From DAOUJI01 sp965219565 (GTDB taxonomy: Bacteria; Chloroflexota; Dehalococcoidia; Lucifugimonadales; JAGWBF01): a DNA stretch of 64,000 bases. How positions within the stretch are numbered: position 1 is the stretch's first letter; each line of letters opens with the position of its first letter. The position numbers were made by a program, and so were the translations under genes. The DNA lies in the NCBI GenBank assembly GCA_965219565.1, contig OZ244780.1, positions 2,976,001 to 3,040,000 on the forward strand. Direction: 5' to 3'. Below, piece by piece: positions 53,252-61,368 of the stretch. Below the pieces are notes generated by a model. That model was not told the origin of the DNA. It ran no database searches and worked only from the letters and a program-made list of their open reading frames with translations.

Positions 53252-54874
53252 TCAGTCCACGATGGGTTGGGCGATAATCCAGAGGCTCACCACGGTGTAG
53301 AGGACCATCAGAGCCGCCATAGGCGCTTGGCTCCTCAAGGTGAGCTTTGGATCCTTGAAGAGACGCATGGCGGCCTTATGGGCTAGGTAGACGCTCATGA
53401 CGTGCCCCGCCACTACGACGGCCACGGAAAGGAACCACAGGCTCTTCCCAGTGACAATCCCGATGTCGGTCACGTATTCCGCGGTCCCAAAGAGGTCCCA
53501 TCCCTTCCCAAAAGGGTCCGAAGCAAGGGGAATTATGGCCTGCCCCTGTATCAGCAGCAGCGTAAGGAAGTGGGCGATGTTGTACGCCAGGGCTATCGGT
53601 ATCAGCGTGTACATGAACTCGCGGGCTATTTCCAGGGCGCCTAGCTGCCTTCCGACCATTCTCGAAGCGAGGGTGGAGAAGAGAAAATAGAGCAGAAAGA
53701 AGGCGCATGGGAACAGCAGAAGCCCCAGCGTGTCGGCGATGACAACCCCGTTAAGGACCTCCGTGTCCATAATGCCAATAAACCGTTCCAGGGAGAACAA
53801 GCGGACGTCGGACCAGGCCGGCGTGGCGCTGAACCCGTCGTAGGTTACTGTGGCCAGAAGCAGCACTACCATGACAAGCATGTCGTTTGCGGAAGGCGCC
53901 CAGCGGCCCAGGCCGACGCCGAAGGGTCGTATGTTCAGCTCACGGTCGGTTACGACAGGCACGGCGTCCAGAGCCACAGCTTGGGTGGCCCCTTCCGCCA
54001 CGTCGATAAGGGGTTGACCCAGCAGCTCGAAACATTCGTAGCAGTTCACACACTCATCATCGGGGCCGCGGCATTCGTCGGTGCACTCGTCGCAAACCGT
54101 CGGGTCGTTGACCCGAACCTCCGTGGCCGCAAACTTTGCCAGAAGGGAGAAGACCACCGAAAAGGCCTCGCCGTGACGGAGCCACTGCCGCTTGCCGTAT
54201 AGATGCATGCCCCCTAGGGCAATCACTGTGTAGGCTATAGCCATGACGCCGATGTGGTTGGGCATGCTGGAATATACGTAGGAGTTTTCAATCCAGGAGA
54301 ACAACAAGAACAGGGCTACTGCGGGCCATACCCCCATCCCCTCCGGCATCTCCCTCTCCAGGGACAGAGAACTTCCAGGACGAAACTTGGAATACACCCA
54401 CTCGGCTCCCTCGTAGAGGTTCTGCCACGGATTGGCTATGGCCCACACGTTGCCCAGAAGGGCCACGACAAACCCCATTCCCACCCACCAGATTATCCAG
54501 ACGAAGGTGGGGGCCCAGTTAAGATGGGATATGTTGGACCCGAACAGCCCGGCGGCTATGACCAGCCCCAGCAGGAAGACCGACGCCGTCTTTATGGCGA
54601 AGACCGTCAAGGGGTTCATCAGCGCCAGTCTCAACAACGGGGAGCTGAACAGGTTGTATCGCCAGTAGACGGCCCTACCTCCGGCGTCGCCTTTGACAAA
54701 CATGGACGCCACGACAAAGGAGAGGGTGACCGCGGCGCCGGCTCCAACCATAAAGTAGCCCAGGGGCACGGGCAGGTCGTACCGCTGCCCAAAGCCGTGA
54801 GCGTAGACCGGACTGGCCGCCAGAGCCGCTAACAGGGCCGTGAGGGGCAGCAGGAACTTGGGACGCAGAATCAT
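53252..54874 (-). CDS. Polytopic membrane protein, fenitrothion-hydrolase-like family
   Basis: From the ATG at 54874 the product is 540 residues with about twelve hydrophobic segments. An N-terminal signal-like helix ends in AHGFGQRYDLPVPLGYFMVG, which resembles the membrane proteins annotated as fenitrothion-hydrolase-like (FedA) in Actinobacteria. A soluble loop between helices contains a Cys-rich stretch (VCDECTDECRGPDDECVNCY) that could bind metal or an Fe-S cluster. Its location just after the CopC-CopD fusion gene suggests a metal-related role; the hydrolase name comes from one characterised enzyme and may mislead here. Confidence 0.55.
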   Translation of the reverse strand: MILRPKFLLPLTALLAALAASPVYAHGFGQRYDLPVPLGYFMVGAGAAVTLSFVVASMFVKGDAGGRAVYWRYNLFSSPLLRLALMNPLTVFAIKTASVFLLGLVIAAGLFGSNISHLNWAPTFVWIIWWVGMGFVVALLGNVWAIANPWQNLYEGAEWVYSKFRPGSSLSLEREMPEGMGVWPAVALFLLFSWIENSYVYSSMPNHIGVMAIAYTVIALGGMHLYGKRQWLRHGEAFSVVFSLLAKFAATEVRVNDPTVCDECTDECRGPDDECVNCYECFELLGQPLIDVAEGATQAVALDAVPVVTDRELNIRPFGVGLGRWAPSANDMLVMVVLLLATVTYDGFSATPAWSDVRLFSLERFIGIMDTEVLNGVVIADTLGLLLFPCAFFLLYFLFSTLASRMVGRQLGALEIAREFMYTLIPIALAYNIAHFLTLLLIQGQAIIPLASDPFGKGWDLFGTAEYVTDIGIVTGKSLWFLSVAVVVAGHVMSVYLAHKAAMRLFKDPKLTLRSQAPMAALMVLYTVVSLWIIAQPIVD

Positions 54875-54967
54875 GCCGGCCCTTCCGTGCAAGGACCGAA
54901 ATGTCCGGCCATGCCCACCGTCGGCAAGGCTTGCGTATTGGTTCTTTCTACTGACGAACACATTCAA

Positions 54968-57256
54968 CTACTCGAAAGTCTTAATATAGTTGATTACGTG
55001 CCAGATTTCCTCGTCGGTGAGTTGCTCTCCCAGGGGAGCCATAGACGTTCCAGGAATGCCGTCATGTATGAAACGGAACAGGTCGCCCTCGGTATGGTGA
55101 GGAACATGAACGACCAAGTCTGCCGGCGGAGGGTCCAACCCAGCGGCGCCCGGGCCGTTCCCTCTGCCAGCAGCCCCGTGGCAAATCTGGCAGTTGGCCT
55201 CATAGGTCTGGAGACCCGCTTCCAGAGACTCCGGGTTGGGCGGGAAGGGATTGCGGAGCGTCGCCTCATCCTCAGGCTGGCCGAACTGGGTCGTCGCCAT
55301 GAGGACAAGCCCTGCACAGGCAGCCGCAATACCCGGCCACATGGCAGCCTTGCCCCACCGGGTATACCAGCCTCCCAACGGGATTCCGACGCCGAGGAAC
55401 AGCGCTCCCAACAGCGCCAACTCAACCCCCCACAGGAGCTTTCCGGTCTCGGGAGAGGGAGCTATCGACGAACTACTGCCCGCTCCCCCTGAATCGATCT
55501 CAAAACGGAGGGCGGTGCGGGCGTCGAAAGCGTCGGGCCGTCGGACCACAACCTCCACCTGCCAGGGCCCGGCGATGCTCAGAAGGACATCTTCCACTGA
55601 GTAGTCACCGCCCCCCAAAGAGCCGGCTGTAGCCCGGGTCTCTCCCAGGTCGGCGTCCAAATACGTAAGGCGCAGACTGACGTCCGACGCGTTGTCGATG
55701 GGAGTTCCGAGACGATCCTCCAACGACACGAGAATCCTGTTGGGTCCTACTCGGCCCGGCTCCACCTCCAGAACGATGTCGGCGCCTTCGGCTGTGTCTC
55801 GGAATGTCAGCTTCTCCTCTTGCCCGACTCCTTCACGGGAAGCGACCTGACGGGCCGGTTCCAAGCTTGCCAGCATTGCCACCGCCGCCAAAACTAGGAC
55901 CGCCAGGACAACTTCCCCAGCGACAAGCCTTCCCAGCCATCGACGGGTACTGTCGTCCACAGCCAATCGTGGCCTGATCCACAGCAGGTTGACCGCTCCC
56001 AGCGCCAGAAGCGGCACGATAAGAGCTAGCTTGGAAACCAGCGTCAGTCCATAGGGCGTGTTGGTCGCGGCCAACACCGTAACCTGGGCCCAGCCGCTGT
56101 ACAAGCCCGTGATGACCAACACCCCTACACTCAAGATTGCCAGCACCGAAAACCTGGGGGTCAAGGCGGAGAAGAACACCCGCCGGTCCTCCGGCTCCAG
56201 CCCCCCGATTAATAGGGGCGCTCCTAAGGCGAAGTGGACCAGTCCACCCACCCAGAACGCGGCTGCCAGCAGGTGAAGATAGTCGGAGAACAGCGCCGGG
56301 GTCTCGATTCCGGCGGTGGCGGCGCCGTGGCTGCCCATACTGTGAACAAACAACATGCCGCCGCCTATAGCCAGCGCCAGCGTCAGTAGATATGGATGCA
56401 GACGGTCGACCTTCTCCTGGCCGCTTCCCCACGAAAACAGGAGAACCGGGCCAAGCGTCACCCCAACAGCCGCCAGCAGCCCCACTCTCCAGAGCCATAA
56501 GCGTCCCCAGTCAGTGTCCGACAGGGTGGCGCCCATCGGCCCGCCAAAGGCCTCGGCCAGGGAAATGTCGTGCACGGCCTGTGTCTGAATGACCAGCTGG
56601 CCGAAAGAACCGACCAGGCATAGCCCGACAGCCAGCAAGATGAGCTTGAGCGACCGGGAACCCATGCGGCCCCTCTGGCCAACCAAAGCAGGCCGAACGT
56701 CGGACCCCGAAAGGACCGGCCTCCACACCATCAGCTCGAAAGCAAGCCCACCGACGATGGACAGGGAGGTCAGGAGAATAAGCCATCTGAACACAGGCTC
56801 CCAGGGAGACTGGACCAGGGGCTGGTTGGGAACGTCAACCGGCGCCCCCGATATGGGTTCTCCCACTGAGAACACGAATGAACCGCGGACTCTGTGGCCG
56901 TCCACGGTGGAGACGTTCGTCCAGGCCACCGTATACGTGCCGTCGGGCAAAGGCTCCAGGGTGACCGAGACGGCTGTGGGGTCGTTCCCGTCGACGATGC
57001 TGTCGTCCCGGTCCACGCGTGCGCCTGCGACATCCAACACCTGGATTTCGCTGAAGTCGGGCTCCACCGACTCGGTGAACCAGATGACCACCCGGTTCGG
57101 CGTGCTGCCGAGGGTCGAGTCGGGGGCCGGCGCCGACCGAGCCAGATTGGCGTGGGCGTAAGCCTCCCCGGGCGGCGGCCACGCGACGCCGACAAGCGAC
57201 ACCACGACGGCCGCCAAGAGGATAGCCAAGCCCATCCTCACCGGGTCCAGCTTCAT
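54968..57256 (-). CDS. CopC-CopD fusion with C-terminal cytochrome c
   Basis: The 762-residue product has a signal segment; a CopC-like beta domain (AHANLARSAPAPDSTLGSTP with His near the new N-terminus, and DGHRVRGSFVFSVG); a multi-helix CopD-type membrane domain (residues ~150-430); a beta-rich FixH-like region; two more helices; and a class I cytochrome c domain with haem site CQICH and a distal Met in GTSMAPLGEQ. CopC/CopD handle copper at and across the membrane. The added cytochrome c is unusual and suggests electron transfer tied to copper loading, perhaps for an oxidase. Confidence 0.85.
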   Translation of the reverse strand: MKLDPVRMGLAILLAAVVVSLVGVAWPPPGEAYAHANLARSAPAPDSTLGSTPNRVVIWFTESVEPDFSEIQVLDVAGARVDRDDSIVDGNDPTAVSVTLEPLPDGTYTVAWTNVSTVDGHRVRGSFVFSVGEPISGAPVDVPNQPLVQSPWEPVFRWLILLTSLSIVGGLAFELMVWRPVLSGSDVRPALVGQRGRMGSRSLKLILLAVGLCLVGSFGQLVIQTQAVHDISLAEAFGGPMGATLSDTDWGRLWLWRVGLLAAVGVTLGPVLLFSWGSGQEKVDRLHPYLLTLALAIGGGMLFVHSMGSHGAATAGIETPALFSDYLHLLAAAFWVGGLVHFALGAPLLIGGLEPEDRRVFFSALTPRFSVLAILSVGVLVITGLYSGWAQVTVLAATNTPYGLTLVSKLALIVPLLALGAVNLLWIRPRLAVDDSTRRWLGRLVAGEVVLAVLVLAAVAMLASLEPARQVASREGVGQEEKLTFRDTAEGADIVLEVEPGRVGPNRILVSLEDRLGTPIDNASDVSLRLTYLDADLGETRATAGSLGGGDYSVEDVLLSIAGPWQVEVVVRRPDAFDARTALRFEIDSGGAGSSSSIAPSPETGKLLWGVELALLGALFLGVGIPLGGWYTRWGKAAMWPGIAAACAGLVLMATTQFGQPEDEATLRNPFPPNPESLEAGLQTYEANCQICHGAAGRGNGPGAAGLDPPPADLVVHVPHHTEGDLFRFIHDGIPGTSMAPLGEQLTDEEIWHVINYIKTFE

Positions 57257-57306
57257 GTTTCTTCAGGGTCCATTCTTGTGCCCGCCTTGGTCAGCCAATT
57301 CGGGAA

Positions 57307-58080
57307 TCACCGGCGTTTCAGCGCCACCGCTACACCCCCAACACCCACGGCAATGCCCCCTGCACCCAGCACTATCCCAACTATGGCTAGGACCTCAGCC
57401 GAGGAGGCGTTGTCGTCGGCTGAGATGGCAGTGTCCTGGGCCTGTTGCGCGGTGTTCTGCGCCCCTCGTACAGCCCCTTCAATCTCCCGTATTTCGGGGA
57501 GCCTCACGGGGAACTGCAAGTCCACCGACGACCGCACGTGGTCAAAGTCCCCGCCTGCCCCTTCCGACACGAACGTCTCCTCCACCTGCTCACCGTCTAT
57601 CGTTCCGATGAAACGGAATTGGTAGGCGCCTGGAGCAGTGGGAATCAGGTCCGCGGCGTACTCACCCGGAGCGTTATAGAGGGGACGCAAGTTCAATATT
57701 TTTGAAGCTCCGGTCGCGATATGGGTGACCTCAACCTGCAGGGTCTCATAAGCGTCCTCTACAGGCACCGCCTCTGGCTGGTTGTGGCTGGCCTCCGGGG
57801 AATCTTCAGATGTCGCCTCATCGCTGTCGTGCTCATCTCCTTCGTCCATGGACATTCCATTGCTGCTGTGTTCGTCCTCTTGTTTCACGGACGTCTTTTC
57901 CGTGAGTTTGAGATAGACCCCGTTGACCTGACCTTCGTATGCGGGTTCATTCAAGAACCCGACCACCCACTGGACTTCACCCTCACGCTGCTCGTGGGCG
58001 AACGCCACTCCGGCGGCAAGAGCCAGGACCGCTGCGACTGCGGCCAGCAGCATGCATCTGACTGTTGTTAGAAACTTCAT
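57307..58080 (-). CDS. Secreted or membrane-anchored protein with YtkA/FixH-like domain
   Basis: The 257-residue product has a signal peptide ending in GVAFAHEQREG, a YtkA-like region (VQWVVGFLNEPAYEGQVNGV then LQVEVTHIATG), a His/Asp/Met-rich insert (SSNGMSMDEGDEHDSDEATS) that may bind copper, a short coiled coil, and a C-terminal membrane helix (IVGIVLGAGGIAVGVGGVAV). It lies 50 bp upstream of the CopC-CopD fusion and is probably co-transcribed. A periplasmic-type metal handling role is plausible; not shown. Confidence 0.65.
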   Translation of the reverse strand: MKFLTTVRCMLLAAVAAVLALAAGVAFAHEQREGEVQWVVGFLNEPAYEGQVNGVYLKLTEKTSVKQEDEHSSNGMSMDEGDEHDSDEATSEDSPEASHNQPEAVPVEDAYETLQVEVTHIATGASKILNLRPLYNAPGEYAADLIPTAPGAYQFRFIGTIDGEQVEETFVSEGAGGDFDHVRSSVDLQFPVRLPEIREIEGAVRGAQNTAQQAQDTAISADDNASSAEVLAIVGIVLGAGGIAVGVGGVAVALKRR

Positions 58081-58144
58081 TAGGTTGTCCTCTCAATGAT
58101 TGGGCCTCTATCGAGACCGTTGGCTATGTTTGTGTGACCATGCC

Positions 58145-58717
58145 CTACCGACCGGCACGGCCCTGTTTCCTCCTGCCTTTCTTTCTCACCAAGCCCGTCA
58201 GCCAGACCGCCAGGGCCAGGAACGCTATGCCCAGCGCTGCGATGAACGCTAGGCTGAACCCGGAGCCTTCCGTCACCTCGATTGGCAGGCTGATGGACTC
58301 GCGTCCCAGCCCTCCGTCCACGTCGAGCGTCAAGGTCCAGGCGCCGATGACGTCAAGGGGAATGTCGGCCTCATAGAACTGGGGGGTCGCCCGGGTGTTC
58401 AGGGCTGGCGCTGGGCCGTAGTCCGTCGCGCCCTCAGGTCCTACGGCTGCCGCCTGCACTTCGGCGTCCGTGATGCTGTTCCCGCTGTCCATGTCCCTGA
58501 CCAGGATGCTCAGGTGGAGATTCCCCACTTTAGGGGCACCGGGAAGAATTCCCACCTCGATTTCATACGGCCCCACCTGCATGTTCTTGACAATGGCGAC
58601 GGTGGCCCCATTGCCATGGACTAAAGTGGGCCATAAGGCCAACACCAGTACGGCAAGGGCTGCAATGGTCACTGACAGGGCTATTGGCCCGCAACGATGG
58701 GCGGCGGTAAACCGCAA
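58145..58717 (-). CDS. FixH/YtkA-like membrane protein
   Basis: The start seems to be TTG at 58717, six bases after GGAG. The 190-residue product has an N-terminal membrane helix, an Ig-like beta domain (VGPYEIEVGILPGAPKVGNL, ending in AWTLTLDVDGG), and a C-terminal helix (FIAALGIAFLALAVWLTGLV) followed by a basic tail. The architecture resembles FixH and YtkA-like proteins from copper or cytochrome-oxidase assembly clusters. It is the second gene of the five-gene minus-strand cluster. Confidence 0.65.
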   Translation of the reverse strand: MRFTAAHRCGPIALSVTIAALAVLVLALWPTLVHGNGATVAIVKNMQVGPYEIEVGILPGAPKVGNLHLSILVRDMDSGNSITDAEVQAAAVGPEGATDYGPAPALNTRATPQFYEADIPLDVIGAWTLTLDVDGGLGRESISLPIEVTEGSGFSLAFIAALGIAFLALAVWLTGLVRKKGRRKQGRAGR

Positions 58718-58758
58718 GCGATTCTCCCTTTAGCTGATTTGGTCCCGGAGGGGAAGAA

Positions 58759-59175
58759 TTAGGACGGGAACCAAAAAGGAGGAGGCCGCAGGAGGGGTGG
58801 AACTGGAAGTGAACGCAAACGGGCATTGGCCAGTTGGCTCAAGCCCGTGGTCAGCGCGTTAGGCATGACCAGCGGCAAGCACAAGACCATGACGAGCCCC
58901 AAGGTCACCATTACCCAGAATGAAGCACTCGCCCTGGTGGACGTGATGGAGACCGTGTCCTGTACAACACCACCAGTCCCATTAGGGCTATGGTGATGCG
59001 GCCCTACGCCAGGTTCGTGGGTATGCTGGGACACCGCGCCGAGGTCCAAATAGATGTGGCCGTGCCAGGGAATCTTTTCGGCGTAGTGGTGGTCGAATAT
59101 GGCCGCAGAAAGGCCCACCCACAACGCAAAAAGCAGCGAGAGTGAGGCCATCGGATAGAGGCATCTGCGCAACAC
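58759..59175 (-). CDS. Small His-rich membrane protein
   Basis: The 138-residue product (start at 59175, or at the internal Met at 59151) has a hydrophobic N-terminal helix, an external loop rich in His (FDHHYAEKIPWHGHIYLD and VGPHHHSPNG), a second helix (VMVTLGLVMVLCLPLVMPNA) and a Pro-rich tail. I do not recognise a family. His clusters and the position at the head of the CopC-CopD cluster suggest metal binding. Confidence 0.55.
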   Translation of the reverse strand: MLRRCLYPMASLSLLFALWVGLSAAIFDHHYAEKIPWHGHIYLDLGAVSQHTHEPGVGPHHHSPNGTGGVVQDTVSITSTRASASFWVMVTLGLVMVLCLPLVMPNALTTGLSQLANARLRSLPVPPLLRPPPFWFPS

Positions 59176-59391
59176 TATGCCTTACATGCTACTAATCGGC
59201 CTCGCCGGAGGTCAAGCCACCTTGGTTTCCCTGGAATCCCTGTCGTCGAAGCTCAGCAAGTCCCCGGCAACGTCATCAAGGACGGGTTGTCTAAGGCGTT
59301 TTGGTAGTGTCTCAGTTTCAGGATGAGCGGAAGAGGGTAGTGGTTCAGTTTGAAGTTGACAGACTTGGAGGATAGTTGTTATTCCCAGAAC

Positions 59392-59668
59392 ATGGCTGAC
59401 CGCTCACGCAAATCAAAGCGACCCAGGAACACCAACGTCCGTGCCCTAGATACTGCATTGCAGACTACTTGCGAAGGACAAGAGGACGATTGGGGGGCCA
59501 CAAAGCCCAGAACCCTCGCCTGAGGAACGCCATGCCGCTGCAGTAGCTCTTGGACGTCTCGGTGGCAAGAAAGGTGGCTCGGCGAGGGCGAAGAACCTAA
59601 CCCCTGAACAACGGCGTGAGAGTGCCAGGAAAGCGGCTCAGGCGCGATGGAGCAAGCGCAGTTCTTAG
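59392..59668 (+). pseudogene. Small basic GGKKGG/LTP/AAQARW protein gene, frameshifted
   Basis: From the ATG at 59392 the frame reads MADRSRKSKRPRNTNVRALD and onwards to a TGA at about 59521. A switch of frame at a run of six G (59492-59497) restores a product ending LGRLGGKKGGSARAKNLTPE, then QRRESARKAAQARWSKRSS (stop 59666-59668). The restored protein is a relative of the one at 15946-16176. The slip at a homopolymer may be a true mutation or a sequencing error. Confidence 0.65.
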
Positions 59669-59673
59669 AACCG

Positions 59674-60732
59674 CTACTCCTTCTTCGCAATCTCAAGGGG
59701 TGGAGGGAATAGCAACCTGTACTGGAAGTTCTCACGGTCACCGTATAATTCCTTCATGCGATACCGAAGTTCATCCATCGTTTCGCATGTGCTTGCTATT
59801 CCAATCAATTTCCAGATATGTTCAACCAGACGTCTCAGCCCGTATTGGCTCGTCAGCCATTGGTGATAGTTCTGGCCATGAGCGGGTTTAGGAGCATTTT
59901 CCTGCAGCCATTCGGCAACGTCTGGGTCCAGATACTTGTAAACTAGTTCAAGTACTAGGCGTCCCCAATACTTCGGGCGCTGATGGGCTGGTTTAGTCCA
60001 GCCAGTAAGTCTTCCAAATTGAATCCATAGTTCATCTGGGAAGGTTTTCTCCCATTTACGCATTGATTCAACCAAATATAAGTTCAACTTGAACTGTAAT
60101 TCATCTACTTCGCGCTGGTCTTGATACCCTGTTGCCTCATCTACTAGAGCAACAATACCTACTTTCGCACATGCCCTGATAAACCGGTTTGCGTTAGCAG
60201 CAATGCGACTCTGGCGCGGAGTCAATCGGGCATTGTCTGCAGCAGTTGAATAGGCTACACAGAGGTCCATAAACTTCTCAACCGGAAGACCGCTAGCATA
60301 CTTAGTGAAGCCATCACCCCCAGTATCGAACTGAATTAGAGCCGGAATGACGCCATTTTCTGCAGGGACTAAATCCTCTGGAAGAAAGGGGCGGAGGGGC
60401 TGAACTTTAATATATTCGGCAAGCTGCCCGCCCTCGGTTTCGATCAGTCCTACGACGGCCCCCTTTAGACTGAATACACGCTCACCATTGTCCAAAACGT
60501 AACAGGGAAGCATAGACTCCCCCACTTGCAGTGAACCCCAAGCGATAGCAACTGGACTATTTTCTACAGAGTTGGAACCGCTTCTGTCCTCCAATTTCTG
60601 TTTGCTCCAACGCTTTCTGGCGGCGTTGCTAGCAAGTTCTTTTCGCTCCTCTGGCGTTAACGCCTGCATGCGTGCCTTACCCCCGCGGGCACGGCTGGGA
60701 GCGCCCACCGAAGAATCCATTCGCTCTACCAC
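59674..60732 (-). CDS. P63C-domain protein with N-terminal basic motif
   Basis: I chose the GTG at 60732 because ACGGAGGT lies six bases upstream; it gives 352 residues. Near the N-terminus GGKARMQALTPEERKELASN and AARKRW form the same basic motif as two other cargo proteins. The rest matches the P63C-type phage/plasmid proteins: ALIQFDTGGDGFTKYASGLP, then YQDQREVDELQFKLNLYLVE, KWEKTFPDELWIQFGRLTGW and PKYWGRLVLELVYKYLDPDV. The function of P63C is not known. The gene seems intact and has its own promoter with operator-like palindromes. Confidence 0.78.
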   Translation of the reverse strand: MVERMDSSVGAPSRARGGKARMQALTPEERKELASNAARKRWSKQKLEDRSGSNSVENSPVAIAWGSLQVGESMLPCYVLDNGERVFSLKGAVVGLIETEGGQLAEYIKVQPLRPFLPEDLVPAENGVIPALIQFDTGGDGFTKYASGLPVEKFMDLCVAYSTAADNARLTPRQSRIAANANRFIRACAKVGIVALVDEATGYQDQREVDELQFKLNLYLVESMRKWEKTFPDELWIQFGRLTGWTKPAHQRPKYWGRLVLELVYKYLDPDVAEWLQENAPKPAHGQNYHQWLTSQYGLRRLVEHIWKLIGIASTCETMDELRYRMKELYGDRENFQYRLLFPPPLEIAKKE

Positions 60733-60752
60733 ATTGGCACCTCCGTGGATAT

Positions 60753-60781
60753 ATGCTAGCATCATGCTAGCATTCAGTCAA
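60753..60781 (-). promoter_or_regulatory. Promoter with twin palindromic operator before the P63C gene
   Basis: Minus-strand TTGACT (60776-60781), a 17-bp spacer and TAGCAT (60753-60758) form the promoter. The perfect palindrome ATGCTAGCAT occurs twice (60753-60762 and 60764-60773), 11 bp apart centre to centre, covering the -10 and the spacer. This spacing of one helical turn is what a repressor binding cooperatively would need. Confidence 0.7.
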
Positions 60782-60937
60782 TATTGCTGGCATACCGGAT
60801 TAATTATGCCAGCAATTAGACGACTGGGACTAAACCGTAACCAGCTTGACCAATCGGTTGAAAGCTCACTAACCGGAGCGGATGTATATCAACGATTTGA
60901 ATCAATATGCACTTAATGCTTGACAGTTAGACAGGCG

Positions 60938-61024
60938 TTGAAGCAGACGCCCGCTCAAGGGGCTGGTTTGGCCGACAAGCAATACGGGTTTGAGTGTATC
61001 CTGAAAGAGATTGACTCAAACTGA
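60938..61024 (+). pseudogene. C-terminal fragment of an IS1-like transposase
   Basis: The stretch encodes LKQTPAQGAGLADKQYGFEC and ILKEIDSN, 24 of 28 residues identical to the end of the intact transposase at 14388-15224. The TGA stop (61022-61024) again lies inside the terminal inverted repeat. All upstream catalytic parts are missing, presumably deleted when the cargo was captured or later. Confidence 0.85.
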
Positions 61025-61086
61025 GACACTACCCGGCGCTTTGGCCGATTGACACCCTGCCGGAACTCGTGATAGCCTATGCGGCG

Positions 61087-61140
61087 ATGGTGATCATCAG
61101 ATTCGACGACGACCTCTTTCACCTGTGTACCGGTCCCTAA
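61087..61140 (+). CDS. Tiny ORF 1 (17 aa) with DDLF-LCT-P core
   Basis: ATG at 61087 gives MVIIRFDDDLFHLCTGP; an in-frame GTG at 61069 would add six residues. There is no good ribosome binding site and the frame is open upstream into the IS end, so it could be the tail of a gene broken by the island. Its core RFDDDLFHLCTGP aligns with RFEDDLFCLCTSP of the ORF at 61234-61329, with most differences in third codon positions. Confidence 0.4.
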   Translation: MVIIRFDDDLFHLCTGP

Positions 61141-61178
61141 ACGGGACAGGCGACACCGGTATAACTACGTAACCAAGC

Positions 61179-61217
61179 CTGCGCCCGCTGAGTAAACTCC
61201 AGCGGGCGCAGTTTTTT
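61179..61217 (+). terminator. Strong intrinsic terminator
   Basis: A perfect 12-bp GC-rich stem (CTGCGCCCGCTG / CAGCGGGCGCAG) with a 9-base loop is followed by six T. It lies between tiny ORF 1 and tiny ORF 2, so the two would be separate transcripts or the second lies downstream of an attenuator. Confidence 0.92.
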
Positions 61218-61233
61218 GTGCAAGAAAGAAGCG

Positions 61234-61329
61234 ATGGAAACCTGGAAATCGGACGAGACGACGCTTAAGCGGTTCGAAGACGACCTGTTCTGCCTTTGTA
61301 CCTCGCCCCTGGCGCAGGGGCCCCGGTAA
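61234..61329 (+). CDS. Tiny ORF 2 (31 aa), possible precursor peptide
   Basis: ATG at 61234 gives a 31-residue peptide beginning METWKSDETTLKRFEDDLFC and ending LCTSPLAQGPR. A purine-rich AAAGAAG precedes the ATG. It has a charged N-terminal half and a short core with two Cys (FCLCTSP). This leader-plus-core layout and the RRE-like protein gene 39 bp downstream suggest a ribosomally made, modified peptide. Too short for statistical support from one sequence; the paralogous core at 61087-61140 is the main evidence that it is translated. Confidence 0.45.
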   Translation: METWKSDETTLKRFEDDLFCLCTSPLAQGPR

Positions 61330-61368
61330 GACCTTCTACACTAAACACAGAACAGGACCTTTAAGCAG

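Larger units (their letters stand above)
59303..61033. mobile_element. Decayed IS1-like island carrying a P63C gene
   Basis: The left end (GGTAGTGTCTCAGTTTC, 59303) and right end (AACTGAGACACTACC, to 61033) match the terminal repeats of the intact element at 14379-16454. The flanks AGGCGTTTT (59294-59302) and CGGCGCTTT (61034-61042) look like a decayed 9-bp target duplication (7 of 9). Inside are a frameshifted small basic gene, a P63C-domain gene, and only the last ~28 codons of a transposase. It can no longer move by itself, but a transposase acting in trans from the intact copy could still recognise its ends. Confidence 0.8.

Noticed and set aside
59186..59302. Start of a dephospho-CoA kinase (MLLIGLAGG)
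   Set aside because: The Walker A region GSGKS does not follow and the frame stops soon inside the IS end.
59217..61140. A gene interrupted by the second island, with tiny ORF 1 as its tail
   Set aside because: Joining the flanks gives an open frame but no start codon and no recognisable protein on the left side; kept only as a caveat.
61255..61290. tRNA-like GGTTCGAA segment
   Set aside because: No cloverleaf can be drawn around it and it lies in the small peptide ORF.
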